Assembly: GCA_031538565.1 (NCBI GenBank) | Contig: JAVKLS010000061.1 | Location: 1 to 64,000, forward strand | Direction of reading: 5' to 3' | Length of the DNA stretch: 64,000 nt | From: JASGCK01 sp031538565 | GTDB taxonomy: Bacteria; Pseudomonadota; Gammaproteobacteria; Burkholderiales; Burkholderiaceae_C | Shown: in pieces, positions 9,096 through 17,302 of the stretch | How positions within the stretch are numbered: the stretch's first letter is position 1 | How the letters are laid out: every line of letters starts with the position of its first letter | The notes under the pieces: model-generated | What the model saw: only the letters and a program-made list of their open reading frames with translations | Told to the model about the DNA's origin: nothing | Databases searched by the model: none | Program-made: the position numbers and the translations under genes

Positions 9096-9871
9096 TGGCA
9101 AAGTGTTAGCTCAAATGCAATATCGTCCGCGGTTTGCGCGGTACGTTCGCAGATTGAAAGATTCATGAATCGTGCGGTAACCAGTAAGCGGTTGACTGAT
9201 ATTTCAGGTGCAACCCCCAGCGCTTCATTGATCTGTATGCGCACCAATTGATAAGCTTTTCCCTGCGGCACATATTGCTGATACTGTCCGCCTGTTGCTA
9301 TCATTTTCTGTGCGCTGCCTGAGTCGCGCACAAGGCGCATCAGCAGCAGTATCGCGGTGTGCATTGGTTTGACAGAATCCATCCATGGCTGCAAGTCTTG
9401 CTGACGCTGCTGCGCGGGATGCTGCTGCCATGCATAGTAAGCTGGCAGATCAAAAGAGCAAGTTCCGCCTGGGATGCTGGCGCGGCTACGTACCGACATG
9501 AGCCAATCGTTTTCACCCAGCACGCCGCCTACGCGGCCTGCGGTTTGACTAAGCTGGACAAAAGCCTGATCGAGTTGTTCGATGACCAAATCGAGCGTGG
9601 ACTCATCAATGGCAGGATTGCCACGAAATGCCAAGAGTGCATTTTTTTGTTTGTCTAAATCTTTGAGGACATCGGTCTTTAGCTCGGCGCGGCCTGCAAT
9701 GTCCATGATTTCAAATAGCGTGAACAGTGCGTAGTGATGATCGATAGGCGAATCACGCTGCGCCAATACGTTCATCCGAGCATACAAATGCTCTAGGCGT
9801 AGGTACGTTCGGATGCGCTCGTTAAAAGGGTGTTCGTAAAAAATCACGGCTTGATTATTGCAGTTTTGCAA
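9092..9871 (-). CDS. zapD: Cell division protein ZapD
   Basis: FtsZ-binding protein that bundles Z-ring filaments in the cytoplasm. Family signatures include YEHPFNERIRTYLRLEHLY at the N-terminus and DRSDPSDH-like text here as LAQRDSPIDHHYALFTLFEI, followed by a helical bundle and a C-terminal beta domain. The reading frame opens with ATG 9871, which overlaps coaE by 17 bases and adds nine residues before the conserved YEHPFNE. A GTG at 9847 would give the more usual family start; neither has a strong ribosome site. Third gene of pilD-coaE-zapD. Confidence 0.92.
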   Translation of the reverse strand: MQNCNNQAVIFYEHPFNERIRTYLRLEHLYARMNVLAQRDSPIDHHYALFTLFEIMDIAGRAELKTDVLKDLDKQKNALLAFRGNPAIDESTLDLVIEQLDQAFVQLSQTAGRVGGVLGENDWLMSVRSRASIPGGTCSFDLPAYYAWQQHPAQQRQQDLQPWMDSVKPMHTAILLLMRLVRDSGSAQKMIATGGQYQQYVPQGKAYQLVRIQINEALGVAPEISVNRLLVTARFMNLSICERTAQTADDIAFELTLCH

Positions 9872-10463
9872 AGACGCTTTCGACCTGCTGCTCGAGTGCC
9901 TTCAGCGTGCAGTCGCTATTATCAATGACGATGTCGGCGATGGCCAGTCGCGCTTGTCGCGAAGCTTGATTGGACATGATGATGCGCACTTGCTCGGGCG
10001 TCATTTGATTGCGCTGCACAACGCGCTGGATTTGCACATCTTCGCTGCAATCGACCACACAAATTGTTGCTAATTGAGGTCGCCATCCCATAAAGCCTGA
10101 GCGCTCGGCAAGCAGCGGGAGGTCAAGCACCACCAATTCGCTTGTTGACTTGGCAATTTGCAACTCCATTTTTGCTTGGATGATTGGGTGAATGATGGTT
10201 TCTAGTTTTTTTTTGGCATGGGAATTGGCAAACACGAGATCGCGCATTTTGCTGCGGTTAAGCGCGCCTGCTGCGTCCAAAAAATCATTGCCAAATGCAG
10301 CGCAAATGGCGGCAATAGCCTCGCCATGAGCGGCGGTGGTGCTGCGCGAGATGGCATCTGCGTCCACAATGCTTGCTCCTAGTTTTTGCAGCATGGTCGC
10401 AACCGTGCTTTTGCCGCTGCCGATGCCGCCCGTTAGTCCGATAAGGCGTGGTTGTACGCTCAT
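9855..10463 (-). CDS. coaE: Dephospho-CoA kinase
   Basis: Last step of coenzyme A synthesis: phosphorylation of dephospho-CoA at the 3'-ribose hydroxyl. The 202-residue protein has the P-loop GGIGSGKST at 12-20, DADAISR just after, a lid region rich in charged residues (NSHAKKKLETIIHP) and VVQRNQMTPEQVRIIMSNQ typical of CoaE. ATG 10463 directly abuts the pilD stop, and the 3' end overlaps zapD, so the three genes are a translationally linked group, as in many proteobacteria. Confidence 0.96.
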   Translation of the reverse strand: MSVQPRLIGLTGGIGSGKSTVATMLQKLGASIVDADAISRSTTAAHGEAIAAICAAFGNDFLDAAGALNRSKMRDLVFANSHAKKKLETIIHPIIQAKMELQIAKSTSELVVLDLPLLAERSGFMGWRPQLATICVVDCSEDVQIQRVVQRNQMTPEQVRIIMSNQASRQARLAIADIVIDNSDCTLKALEQQVESVFAKLQ

Positions 10464-11303
10464 TTACACCGACCACCCCGTAGCCAGTTGTAGCGCTGCA
10501 CCCATGACTAAAAATGGACCAAAGGGAATGTAATCACCCTCGCCATCTACGTCGCGTTCACGTTTGAGTTTGCGCATCACAAGTCCAACAACTGCCCCCG
10601 CTGTGGCTGCAACTACGATGACGTGAATTAAGGGCAACCAGCCCAACCATGCACCAATGGCGGCAAATAATTTAAAGTCGCCGTAGCCCATGCCATCTCG
10701 ACCTGTGATGAGCTTAAACACCCAAAATATCAACCACAGCGAGAGGTAGCCCGCGCAGGCTCCTGCCAACGATTGATGAAGCGTGATCGCTGGCAAAAGA
10801 CCTAGCGCCGCTGCCGTCAAGCCGCCCCAAGCGAGTGGCACGGTCATGTCGTCGGGTAAATAGGTGGTATCCCAATCAATTAGGGCAAGCGTCAGCAAGG
10901 TTGCACCAAACGCGCAGTAAGCGGCGGCCGTGGCTGTGAAGCCCCAGCGCCATGCGCAGTAGGCAAAAATGCCACTCGTCGCAAGCTCAACGAGGGGGTA
11001 GCGCCATCCAATGAATTTGTGGCATTGGGAGCAGCGTCCGCGCAACAAAATAAAACTGAGTACAGGAATGTTTTCAAACCAGCGGATGCGGTGACCGCAA
11101 TGTCCGCAAGTCGATGCTGGTTGACTAAGTGAAAGCAAACCCTCTTTGGGCGGCTCAGCGGCGGCGTTGGTTGCCATTTCAAACTCGGCCTCCAACATTT
11201 TTGGTAGGCGATAAATTACTACATTTAAAAAACTACCAAGGCATAGTCCGAGCAAGGCGAAGATGGGCATGGCAAGCGCGGGAGTGATGTCAGTGAATTG
11301 CAT
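10464..11303 (-). CDS. pilD: Prepilin leader peptidase / N-methyltransferase
   Basis: Inner-membrane aspartyl protease that cleaves type IV pilin and type II secretion prepilin leaders and methylates the new N-terminus. The 279-residue protein has the zinc-binding pairs Cys66-x2-Cys69 and Cys91-x2-Cys94 in the first cytoplasmic loop, and the two catalytic Asp in DWDTTYLPDD and GMGYGDFKLF. Eight or so hydrophobic helices are visible. Its presence implies that type IV pili or a related secretion machine exist elsewhere in the genome; pilB and pilC, often neighbours, are not here. It lies 4 bases after ispB and abuts coaE. Confidence 0.95.
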   Translation of the reverse strand: MQFTDITPALAMPIFALLGLCLGSFLNVVIYRLPKMLEAEFEMATNAAAEPPKEGLLSLSQPASTCGHCGHRIRWFENIPVLSFILLRGRCSQCHKFIGWRYPLVELATSGIFAYCAWRWGFTATAAAYCAFGATLLTLALIDWDTTYLPDDMTVPLAWGGLTAAALGLLPAITLHQSLAGACAGYLSLWLIFWVFKLITGRDGMGYGDFKLFAAIGAWLGWLPLIHVIVVAATAGAVVGLVMRKLKRERDVDGEGDYIPFGPFLVMGAALQLATGWSV

Positions 11304-11307
11304 GGGT

Positions 11308-12276
11308 TTAATTTTTTCGCTGTAAGGATAGTTGGGGAAGCTCTAGCAGTGCCTCTTTGTAAGTGCTGTTTGGCAGGGGGGTGATGGCATCTATGGCGCG
11401 TTTGGCTTGAATTTCGGCGAAGTCCAAACTAATGCTCAAGGCGCCGCTGGATTGAATGATGCTGCTAATGGAGTCTAGTTGCGTCACGTCGCCTTGCTCG
11501 ATCGCGTTTCGAATTAACGCTTGATCGGATGCGCTTGCGCGCTGCATGGCAATGATGAGAGGCAAGGTGATTTTTCCTTCGCGCAAATCGTCGCCTAAAT
11601 TTTTCCCCATTGTGGTGGCATCGCCTGCGTAATCGAGTACATCGTCAATTAGCTGAAACGCCGTGCCTAGCGCCGCCCCGTAAGTCGAGCAGATTTGTTC
11701 CGTGGCTTGCGAGCTGCCTTGCAAAATGGCGGCCAAGCGGCTACTGGCCTCAAACAATTTGGCAGTTTTGGACTCGATGACGTGCAAATAAGCCTCTGGC
11801 GTGAGCGACGCATCGTGCATATTCATAAGCTGCAAAACTTCACCTTCGGCAATTACATTGGTGGCCTGGGCAAGCGCTGAAAGTACGTGCATATTGCCTG
11901 TTTCCACCATCATTTGAAAGGCGCGCGAATACAAAAAATCACCCACCAGCACGCTGGCGGCGTTACCGAAGGATTCGTTTGCTGTTGGACGCCCTCGGCG
12001 TAGCGTGGACTCGTCCACGACATCGTCGTGCAAGAGGGTTGCGGTATGGATAAACTCCACCACTGCCGCCATCAATAGTCTGTTTTGTCCTTGGTAGCCA
12101 AGCGCGCCGCACATGAGCAGCAGCAGCACAGGGCGCAGCCTTTTTCCACCTGCGCTGATGATGTATTTGGAGACTTGACCAACTAGCGGAACATCGGAGG
12201 ATAAGCGTTTGGCGATCACTTGGTCGACCGCTTGCATATCAGCTTCAATAAGGGATTGATAGAGAGGTTTGCGCAT
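11308..12276 (-). CDS. ispB: Octaprenyl/polyprenyl diphosphate synthase
   Basis: Extends farnesyl diphosphate with isopentenyl units to make the ubiquinone side chain. The 322-residue protein carries both aspartate-rich motifs, DDVVD at 84-88 and DDVLD at 211-215, plus GGKRLRP near 43-49. The classic arrangement, divergent from rplU-rpmA-obgE, is kept. Exact chain length cannot be read from sequence. Followed by pilD after 4 bases, so ispB-pilD-coaE-zapD may be one transcript. Confidence 0.94.
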   Translation of the reverse strand: MRKPLYQSLIEADMQAVDQVIAKRLSSDVPLVGQVSKYIISAGGKRLRPVLLLLMCGALGYQGQNRLLMAAVVEFIHTATLLHDDVVDESTLRRGRPTANESFGNAASVLVGDFLYSRAFQMMVETGNMHVLSALAQATNVIAEGEVLQLMNMHDASLTPEAYLHVIESKTAKLFEASSRLAAILQGSSQATEQICSTYGAALGTAFQLIDDVLDYAGDATTMGKNLGDDLREGKITLPLIIAMQRASASDQALIRNAIEQGDVTQLDSISSIIQSSGALSISLDFAEIQAKRAIDAITPLPNSTYKEALLELPQLSLQRKN

Positions 12277-12313
12277 GGTCTCCTATCTTATCCCGTTATC
12301 TCGTAGGCCAAGT

Positions 12314-12346
12314 TATAATCAACGGCTTCGCTGAAATGGGTCAGCG
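12314..12346 (+). promoter_or_regulatory. rplU -10 element and leader hairpin
   Basis: A perfect TATAAT lies at 12314-12319, 54 bases ahead of rplU, with no good -35 at the proper distance. Immediately downstream, CGCTGA (12329-12334) pairs with TCAGCG (12341-12346) around a six-base loop; it would lie at the very start of the transcript. Ribosomal protein leaders often fold for autogenous control, but this one is only a candidate. Confidence 0.5.
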
Positions 12347-12372
12347 TTGATTTCAAATCAAAAGGTTTTTAA

Positions 12373-12684
12373 ATGTACGCAGTCATAAAAACTGGTGGCA
12401 AACAATACAAAGTTGCTACTGGCGAAAAAATTAAAGTAGAACAGATCGCTGCAGACGTTGGCCAAGAGATTGTGATTACTGAAGTGCTCGCCGTAGGTAT
12501 GGGCGACACGCTTAAAGTAGGCACTCCCTTGGTAAACGGCGCAACCGTTTCTGTTACCGTGGTCTCGCATGGTCGTCACGACAAGGTTCGCATCTTCAAA
12601 ATGCGCCGCCGTAAGCACTACCAAAAGCGCCAAGGTCATCGTCAAAACTACACAGAGCTGCTCATCGGCGCTGTAAAAGCATAA
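12373..12684 (+). CDS. rplU: 50S ribosomal protein L21
   Basis: Large-subunit protein that binds 23S rRNA and sits next to L20. The 103-residue length is standard. The sequence starts MYAVIKTGGKQYKV, has the conserved HGRHDKVRIFKMRRRKHYQKRQGHRQ block and ends with LLIGAVKA. The start is preceded by an A-rich AAAGGTTTTTAA region. rpmA follows 16 bases later with its own ribosome site (CAGGAG), the universal L21-L27 pairing, and obgE lies beyond a terminator. Confidence 0.99.
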   Translation: MYAVIKTGGKQYKVATGEKIKVEQIAADVGQEIVITEVLAVGMGDTLKVGTPLVNGATVSVTVVSHGRHDKVRIFKMRRRKHYQKRQGHRQNYTELLIGAVKA

Positions 12685-12700
12685 GCAGGAGTTTTTAGTC

Positions 12701-12964
12701 ATGGCACAAAAAAAAGGCGGCGGCTCCACGCGAAATGGTCGGGATTCTCAGCCCAAAATGCTGGGTGTTAAGCGCTTCGGTGGCGAGGTCGTGGATGGCG
12801 GAGCCATCATCGTTCGCCAGCGCGGCACAAAGTTTCACCCTGGTAACAATGTTGGCATTGGCAAAGACCACACCTTATTTGCACTGGCAGCAGGTACGGT
12901 CAGTTTTGCACACAGAGGCAGCTTGAATAAGCACATAGTTGATATAACACCTGTGGTAGCTTAA
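12701..12964 (+). CDS. rpmA: 50S ribosomal protein L27
   Basis: Large-subunit protein whose N-terminus reaches the peptidyl transferase centre. The 87 residues begin MAQKKGGGSTRNGRDSQPK, i.e. the short basic tail found in most proteobacteria, without the cleaved extension of Firmicutes. The VRQRGTKFHPGNNVGIGKDHTLFA core is typical except for the IVRQRG spacing, which is ordinary. Cotranscribed with rplU; a strong terminator follows 26 bases after the stop. Confidence 0.99.
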   Translation: MAQKKGGGSTRNGRDSQPKMLGVKRFGGEVVDGGAIIVRQRGTKFHPGNNVGIGKDHTLFALAAGTVSFAHRGSLNKHIVDITPVVA

Positions 12965-12990
12965 GAAGATACTTAACTCGCCAACGCAGG

Positions 12991-13021
12991 AAGCCCCGTT
13001 ATCATTAGCGGGGCTTTTTTG
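12991..13021 (+). terminator. Rho-independent terminator after rplU-rpmA
   Basis: AAGCCCCGTT (12991-13000) pairs with AGCGGGGCTT (13007-13016), including one G-T pair, around ATCATT; a run of T follows to about 13020. It separates the ribosomal protein operon from obgE, which starts 26 bases later and so needs its own promoter or readthrough. Confidence 0.9.
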
Positions 13022-13046
13022 TTGGTAGGCATGACACACAAATCGT

Positions 13047-14171
13047 ATGAAATTTATTGACGAAGCAGATATTGACGTGATTGCTGGCGATGGTGGCGCT
13101 GGCTGCGTGTCATTTCGTCACGAAAAATACAAAGAGTTTGGCGGTCCTAACGGTGGCGATGGCGGGCGGGGTGGTTCAGTGTTTGCCGTCGCGGACGTTA
13201 ATCTCAATACATTGATCGACTTTCGCTATGCACGCCGCTACGAAGCTAAAAAGGGCGAAAACGGTATGGGCTCGGATATGTTTGGCGCGGCTGCAGACGA
13301 CATCGTGCTCAAGATGCCTGTGGGAACCATCATCTCCGATGCGGAAACGGGCGACGTGCTGTACGAGTTGCTTACTCCTGGCGAAAAAATTTGTATTTGC
13401 AAGGGCGGTGATGGTGGCTTTGGCAATATGCGTTTTAAAAGCGCCATTAACCGTGCGCCGCGTCAAAAAACACCTGGCTGGCCTGGTGAAAAAAAAGAAC
13501 TCAAACTAGAGCTCAAAGTTTTAGCCGATGTGGGTCTCTTGGGTATGCCCAACGCTGGCAAATCGACCTTGATTGCGGCGATCAGCAATGCCCGCCCTAA
13601 AATTGCTGACTATCCGTTTACCACGTTGCATCCTAATTTAGGCGTGGTGCGAGTCGCTGTCGAACAAAGCTTTGTCGTTGCCGATGTGCCTGGTTTGATT
13701 GAGGGTGCGGCGGAAGGCGCGGGTTTGGGGCATCAATTTTTAAAACACTTGTCACGCACGCGCCTGCTACTGCACCTGGTGGACTTTGCCCCTGAAGAGC
13801 AGCAATTTTCGGATGTGGATGCCGTGCAGCAAGCTAAGGCTATCGTGGCTGAACTTAAAAAATATGACGAAGATTTGTACAACAAGCCACGGTGGTTGGT
13901 GCTGAACAAGCTCGATATGGTTGATAACGACAAACGCCAAACCAAGGTGAAAGATTTCATCCGCCGCTTTAAATACACAGGTCCTGTTTTTCAAATTTCT
14001 GCACTGACGCGCGAAGGCTGCGAAGGCTTAATTCGCGACATCTACAAATATCTGCAAAAACAGCAAAGTGCGATGCAGCCTCCTGTTTATGTGGATCCGC
14101 GCTTTGTGGATGCGCCTGCGTCGGTGGCCGCGCTAGAGGAGGCCAAAGAATATGACCCTCGCTTTAGCTAA
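13047..14171 (+). CDS. obgE: Obg-family GTPase ObgE/CgtA
   Basis: Essential GTPase that monitors 50S subunit assembly and the stringent response. The 374-residue protein has the glycine-rich Obg fold (GDGGAGCVSFRHEKYKEF and GGPNGGDGGRGG in the first 50 residues), then the GTPase domain with G1 GMPNAGKSTL, G3 DVPGLIEGA, and G4 NKLD. The usual short acidic or basic C-terminal tail is present but small. The last 20 bases overlap proB, so the two genes are translationally linked, an arrangement common in betaproteobacteria. Confidence 0.97.
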   Translation: MKFIDEADIDVIAGDGGAGCVSFRHEKYKEFGGPNGGDGGRGGSVFAVADVNLNTLIDFRYARRYEAKKGENGMGSDMFGAAADDIVLKMPVGTIISDAETGDVLYELLTPGEKICICKGGDGGFGNMRFKSAINRAPRQKTPGWPGEKKELKLELKVLADVGLLGMPNAGKSTLIAAISNARPKIADYPFTTLHPNLGVVRVAVEQSFVVADVPGLIEGAAEGAGLGHQFLKHLSRTRLLLHLVDFAPEEQQFSDVDAVQQAKAIVAELKKYDEDLYNKPRWLVLNKLDMVDNDKRQTKVKDFIRRFKYTGPVFQISALTREGCEGLIRDIYKYLQKQQSAMQPPVYVDPRFVDAPASVAALEEAKEYDPRFS

Positions 14172-15264
14172 GCGCATTGTTGTCAAAGTCGGCTCGTCAC
14201 TCGTCACCAACGAGGGGCGCGGCTTGGATGAATCTGCTATTCATGCGTGGAGTGAGCAACTCGCCCGCCTCACGCAAAGCGAGCGCGAGGTCATCATGGT
14301 CTCTAGCGGCGCTATCGCCGAGGGCATGAAGCGCCTTGGCTGGCAGACGCGTCCCAAAGAAATACACGAGCTACAAGCGGCCGCAGCGGTTGGGCAAATG
14401 GGATTGGTTCAAATGTTTGAAGGCTGTTTGCGCAGTTCGGGTGTGGGTAGTGCGCAAATACTGCTGACGCACGCCGACCTGGCAGATCGGGAGCGCTATT
14501 TGAATGCGCGCTCCACCTTGCTTACGCTGCTTAAGCACAAAATTGTTCCTGTCATCAATGAAAACGATACCGTTGTCAATGATGAAATTAAGTTTGGCGA
14601 TAACGACACGCTTGCCGCTTTGGTGGCTAATTTGGTGGAGGCTGACGCGCTCATCATCCTCACCGATCAAGCTGGGCTTTTTAGCGCCGATCCGCGCAAA
14701 GACCCTAGTGCCACGCTCATTCAAACGGCTCGGGCTGGCGATCCTGCGCTGGAAGCCATATCGGGCGGGGCGGGAAGTAGCATCGGCAAGGGTGGAATGC
14801 TCACCAAAGTGCTTGCTGCCAAGCGTGCGGCGGGATCAGGATGCTCGACTGTGGTGGCTTGGGGGCGCGAACCTAAGGTGCTAGAGCGTTTGCTTGCGGG
14901 GGAAGCCATTGGGACGCTTTTTGTGGCAGATCAGCCCAAACTTCATGCACGCAAGCAGTGGATGGCCGATCACCTTCAGTTACGCGGCTCGGTTGTTGTG
15001 GATACAGGCGCTGCTAAACGCCTGCGAGAAGATGGTGTCAGTTTGCTTCCTATCGGCATGGTGCGCGTAGAGGGGGAGTTTGCGCGTGGTGACGTGATTG
15101 CCATCTGCGATACGGCTGGAAAGCCCATTGCGCGTGGCTTGGCAAACTATTCATGCAGCGAAGCACGACTGATTTGCAGAAAATCGTCGAGTGAATTTGA
15201 ACATCTGCTTGGCTATACTGCCGAGCCAGAAATGGTGCATCGCGATAATTTGGTGCTGGTGTAA
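14152..15264 (+). CDS. proB: Glutamate 5-kinase
   Basis: First step of proline synthesis: phosphorylation of glutamate to glutamyl-5-phosphate, normally inhibited by proline. The 370-residue protein has an amino-acid kinase domain (VVKVGSSLVTNEG, MVSSGAIAEGMKRLG, NENDTVVNDEIKFGDNDTLAA, GGMLTKVLAA) and a C-terminal PUA domain from about 275 (KLHARKQWMADHLQLRGSV). ATG 14152 lies inside the obgE 3' end. proA is not adjacent, and the rppH/proS genes often seen after proB are also absent; a leftward phosphatase gene follows. Confidence 0.96.
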   Translation: MTLALAKRIVVKVGSSLVTNEGRGLDESAIHAWSEQLARLTQSEREVIMVSSGAIAEGMKRLGWQTRPKEIHELQAAAAVGQMGLVQMFEGCLRSSGVGSAQILLTHADLADRERYLNARSTLLTLLKHKIVPVINENDTVVNDEIKFGDNDTLAALVANLVEADALIILTDQAGLFSADPRKDPSATLIQTARAGDPALEAISGGAGSSIGKGGMLTKVLAAKRAAGSGCSTVVAWGREPKVLERLLAGEAIGTLFVADQPKLHARKQWMADHLQLRGSVVVDTGAAKRLREDGVSLLPIGMVRVEGEFARGDVIAICDTAGKPIARGLANYSCSEARLICRKSSSEFEHLLGYTAEPEMVHRDNLVLV

Positions 15265-15273
15265 ACGTAATTG

Positions 15274-15969
15274 CTAAATGTTTAACCATGCTCGTAACTC
15301 GGCGACTGAGTGAACAATCGCTAGCGGATTGCAGGTTTTTAGAAAATCGGTTTCGTGTGCCCCATAACTCACGCCCACGGCGGGTACGCCTGCATTAATG
15401 GCCATTTGCAAATCGTGTGTGGTATCGCCGACCATTAAAGTACGCGCTGCATCTACACCAAACTCACGCATGAGCTCCATAAGCATTTGCGGATGCGGTT
15501 TACCTTGCGTTTCGTCGGCGGTGCGCGACCCATCAAATAGCGTTGCCAGCTTGGCGCTGTGCCCTGCAATTTGTACATCGCGGGCAAGCGCTGCGTTTAA
15601 ACCCTTGCGTGACTTGCCCGTGCCAATAGTGACCCAATAGTGCTGCGCCTTGAGATCTTGCAGCAGATCAATCACACCATCAAAAAAACGGATGTCATCT
15701 TGCTGCGCAAAAAAATGATGACGATAGCGCTCACCTAGCAGCGGGTATTGCTCTTTAGGAACGTGGGGCGCAGCATGGGCTAGGGCTTCGATGAGATTGA
15801 GTCCAATCACGTGCGATGCTTGCTTTTGCGTGGGGCGCCTCCCGCTAACATCTTCCACGGCCGCTTGAATGCACGCGGTGATGATGGCGGTGGAATCAAA
15901 TAGCGTGCCATCCCAATCGAAGACGATTAAGTCGTAGGTTTTGCTGCGTGGTTTGCTGGAGGTGTCCAT
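15274..15969 (-). CDS. HAD-superfamily hydrolase, phosphoglycolate phosphatase-like
   Basis: A 231-residue haloacid dehalogenase-type phosphatase. Motif I is DWDGTLFDS near residue 18, motif II is in TIGTGKSRKGL, and motif III is MVGDTTHDLQMA with the Lys in GKPHPQM. The cap domain is the helical type found in Gph, which removes phosphate from 2-phosphoglycolate, but close relatives act on other small phosphates. Its ATG overlaps the RnfH-family stop by one base (TAATG), giving a RatA-RnfH-HAD operon. No symbol is assigned because the substrate is unproven. Confidence 0.88.
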   Translation of the reverse strand: MDTSSKPRSKTYDLIVFDWDGTLFDSTAIITACIQAAVEDVSGRRPTQKQASHVIGLNLIEALAHAAPHVPKEQYPLLGERYRHHFFAQQDDIRFFDGVIDLLQDLKAQHYWVTIGTGKSRKGLNAALARDVQIAGHSAKLATLFDGSRTADETQGKPHPQMLMELMREFGVDAARTLMVGDTTHDLQMAINAGVPAVGVSYGAHETDFLKTCNPLAIVHSVAELRAWLNI

Positions 15970-16286
15970 TAATAGCCTGCTTTCGCGCCTTGGCGTTTGG
16001 TTTTAAAAAGTCCGGCTTTTTTAATGCCTTGCTGGTTGAATCGCTCGCGCCGCGCCGTCATCGGGTCAACACGTAAATCACGCACCAGTTCCACGCGGTC
16101 ACCTGCTTGCAGTGGGTAGTGCAAACTAACGGCGCGTCCCCATACTGCGGCGGTGAGTTCGTGCGCAGCAACACGGTTTGCAAGATGAGGCGGGAGGACT
16201 TTGTCAAGTGACGTGCCTTCCAAAACAGTCATCGATATGTGCTCTATTTTTCGATTGGCCGGTGCGTAATAAATGTCGACATTCAT
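15969..16286 (-). CDS. RnfH-family ubiquitin-like protein
   Basis: A 105-residue protein of the RnfH family, with a beta-grasp fold. Conserved features are VDIYYAPANRKIEHISMTVLEG at the start and AVWGRAVSLHYPLQAGDRVELVRDLRVDPMTARRERF, which ends with the basic tail. The family's biochemical role is unknown despite the name taken from nitrogen-fixation electron transport. Pairing with RatA and smpB is widespread in proteobacteria. It overlaps ratA by 4 bases. Confidence 0.9.
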   Translation of the reverse strand: MNVDIYYAPANRKIEHISMTVLEGTSLDKVLPPHLANRVAAHELTAAVWGRAVSLHYPLQAGDRVELVRDLRVDPMTARRERFNQQGIKKAGLFKTKRQGAKAGY

Positions 16287-16735
16287 AGGTAGATTTTTTT
16301 TGCACGGTCAACAAATGCATCTACCAGCGAATTGGCAATTTTGTCAAACGCGCCGCCAATGGCCATTTGAAGTAGCGTGCTTTTCATTTCATAGCGCAAG
16401 TCGAGGGTAATTTTGCAGGCAGGCGTGCTGCTACCTTCAATCGGATTAAACGACCATGCGCCTGTGAGTACGGAAAAAGGACCGTCAAGCAAATCCATTT
16501 GCACAGCGAGCGCGCCGTTGGGTTTGGTTCTGTGCGTATTTTGTGTGGTGAAGGACTGTTTGAAGTGGGCTAACTGCATCTCGATGCTCGCACGCATTCC
16601 CGTAGGTGTTTTCTCGAGTACACGCGATTGCCCGCACCAAGGCAAAAATTCGTGATATTTAGCCACATCTGTGACCACATCAAACATTGCTTGCGGGCTG
16701 TACCAAATAAGAACGGACTTGTGGAGGGTTTTCAT
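16283..16735 (-). CDS. ratA: RatA-family START-domain protein
   Basis: A 150-residue START/polyketide-cyclase fold protein, homologous both to RatA (reported to block 70S subunit association in E. coli) and to the coenzyme-Q-binding Coq10. Conserved features are the start KSVLIWYSPQAMFDVVTDVAKYHEFLPWC and GPFSVLTGAWSFNPI. It begins 32 bases from divergent smpB, the usual arrangement. In betaproteobacteria a role in ubiquinone handling is at least as likely as a toxin role. Confidence 0.9.
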   Translation of the reverse strand: MKTLHKSVLIWYSPQAMFDVVTDVAKYHEFLPWCGQSRVLEKTPTGMRASIEMQLAHFKQSFTTQNTHRTKPNGALAVQMDLLDGPFSVLTGAWSFNPIEGSSTPACKITLDLRYEMKSTLLQMAIGGAFDKIANSLVDAFVDRAKKIYL

Positions 16736-16767
16736 ACGGAAAAATTGACCTCAATAGAATCAACAAA

Positions 16768-17295
16768 ATGGCAACTACAAAACCGACATCACCACAAAAT
16801 AAAAAAAGTGCGCCCAGCAGCGCAAAAAAGGCTGCGCCTTTGGGGAAAATTGCTGATAACAAAAAAGCAATCTTCAACTATTTTATTGAGGAACGCTTTG
16901 AGGCGGGTATGGTGCTGGAAGGCTGGGAGGTCAAGGCCGCTCGAATGGGTAAGGTGCAGATTACGGATGGTTACATCATTATCCGAGATGGCGAGCTTTT
17001 TATGATGGGTTGCCAAATCAATCCGCTGCACACCGCATCCACACACGTTCAACCCAATAGCGTGCGTAGCAAAAAGTTGCTACTTAAAAAAGATGAAATA
17101 AAAAAACTGATCGGAAAAACTGAGCAAAAAGGTTACACGCTGGTGGCACTCAATATGCACTGGAAAAATGGAAAAATTAAATGCGAAATGGCGCTTGCCA
17201 AGGGCAAGGCCGAACACGATAAGCGCGACACCATCAAAGACCGAGAGGGCAAGCGCGAAGTCGAGCGGGCGATGAAATCACGTAGTCGCGCATGA
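16768..17295 (+). CDS. smpB: SsrA-binding protein SmpB
   Basis: Partner of tmRNA in trans-translation; it fills the place of the missing anticodon arm on stalled ribosomes. The family core starts at about residue 27 with IADNKKAIFNYFIEERFEAG and includes GWEVKAARMGKVQITDGYI and the basic C-terminal tail KAEHDKRDTIKDREGKREVER. An extra Lys/Ala/Ser-rich extension of about 25 residues precedes the core, so a later start is possible though no better-placed ATG is seen. The tmRNA gene ssrA is not in this window. Convergent with the ferritin-like gene, 7 bases apart. Confidence 0.96.
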   Translation: MATTKPTSPQNKKSAPSSAKKAAPLGKIADNKKAIFNYFIEERFEAGMVLEGWEVKAARMGKVQITDGYIIIRDGELFMMGCQINPLHTASTHVQPNSVRSKKLLLKKDEIKKLIGKTEQKGYTLVALNMHWKNGKIKCEMALAKGKAEHDKRDTIKDREGKREVERAMKSRSRA

Positions 17296-17302
17296 CGGCT
17301 CG

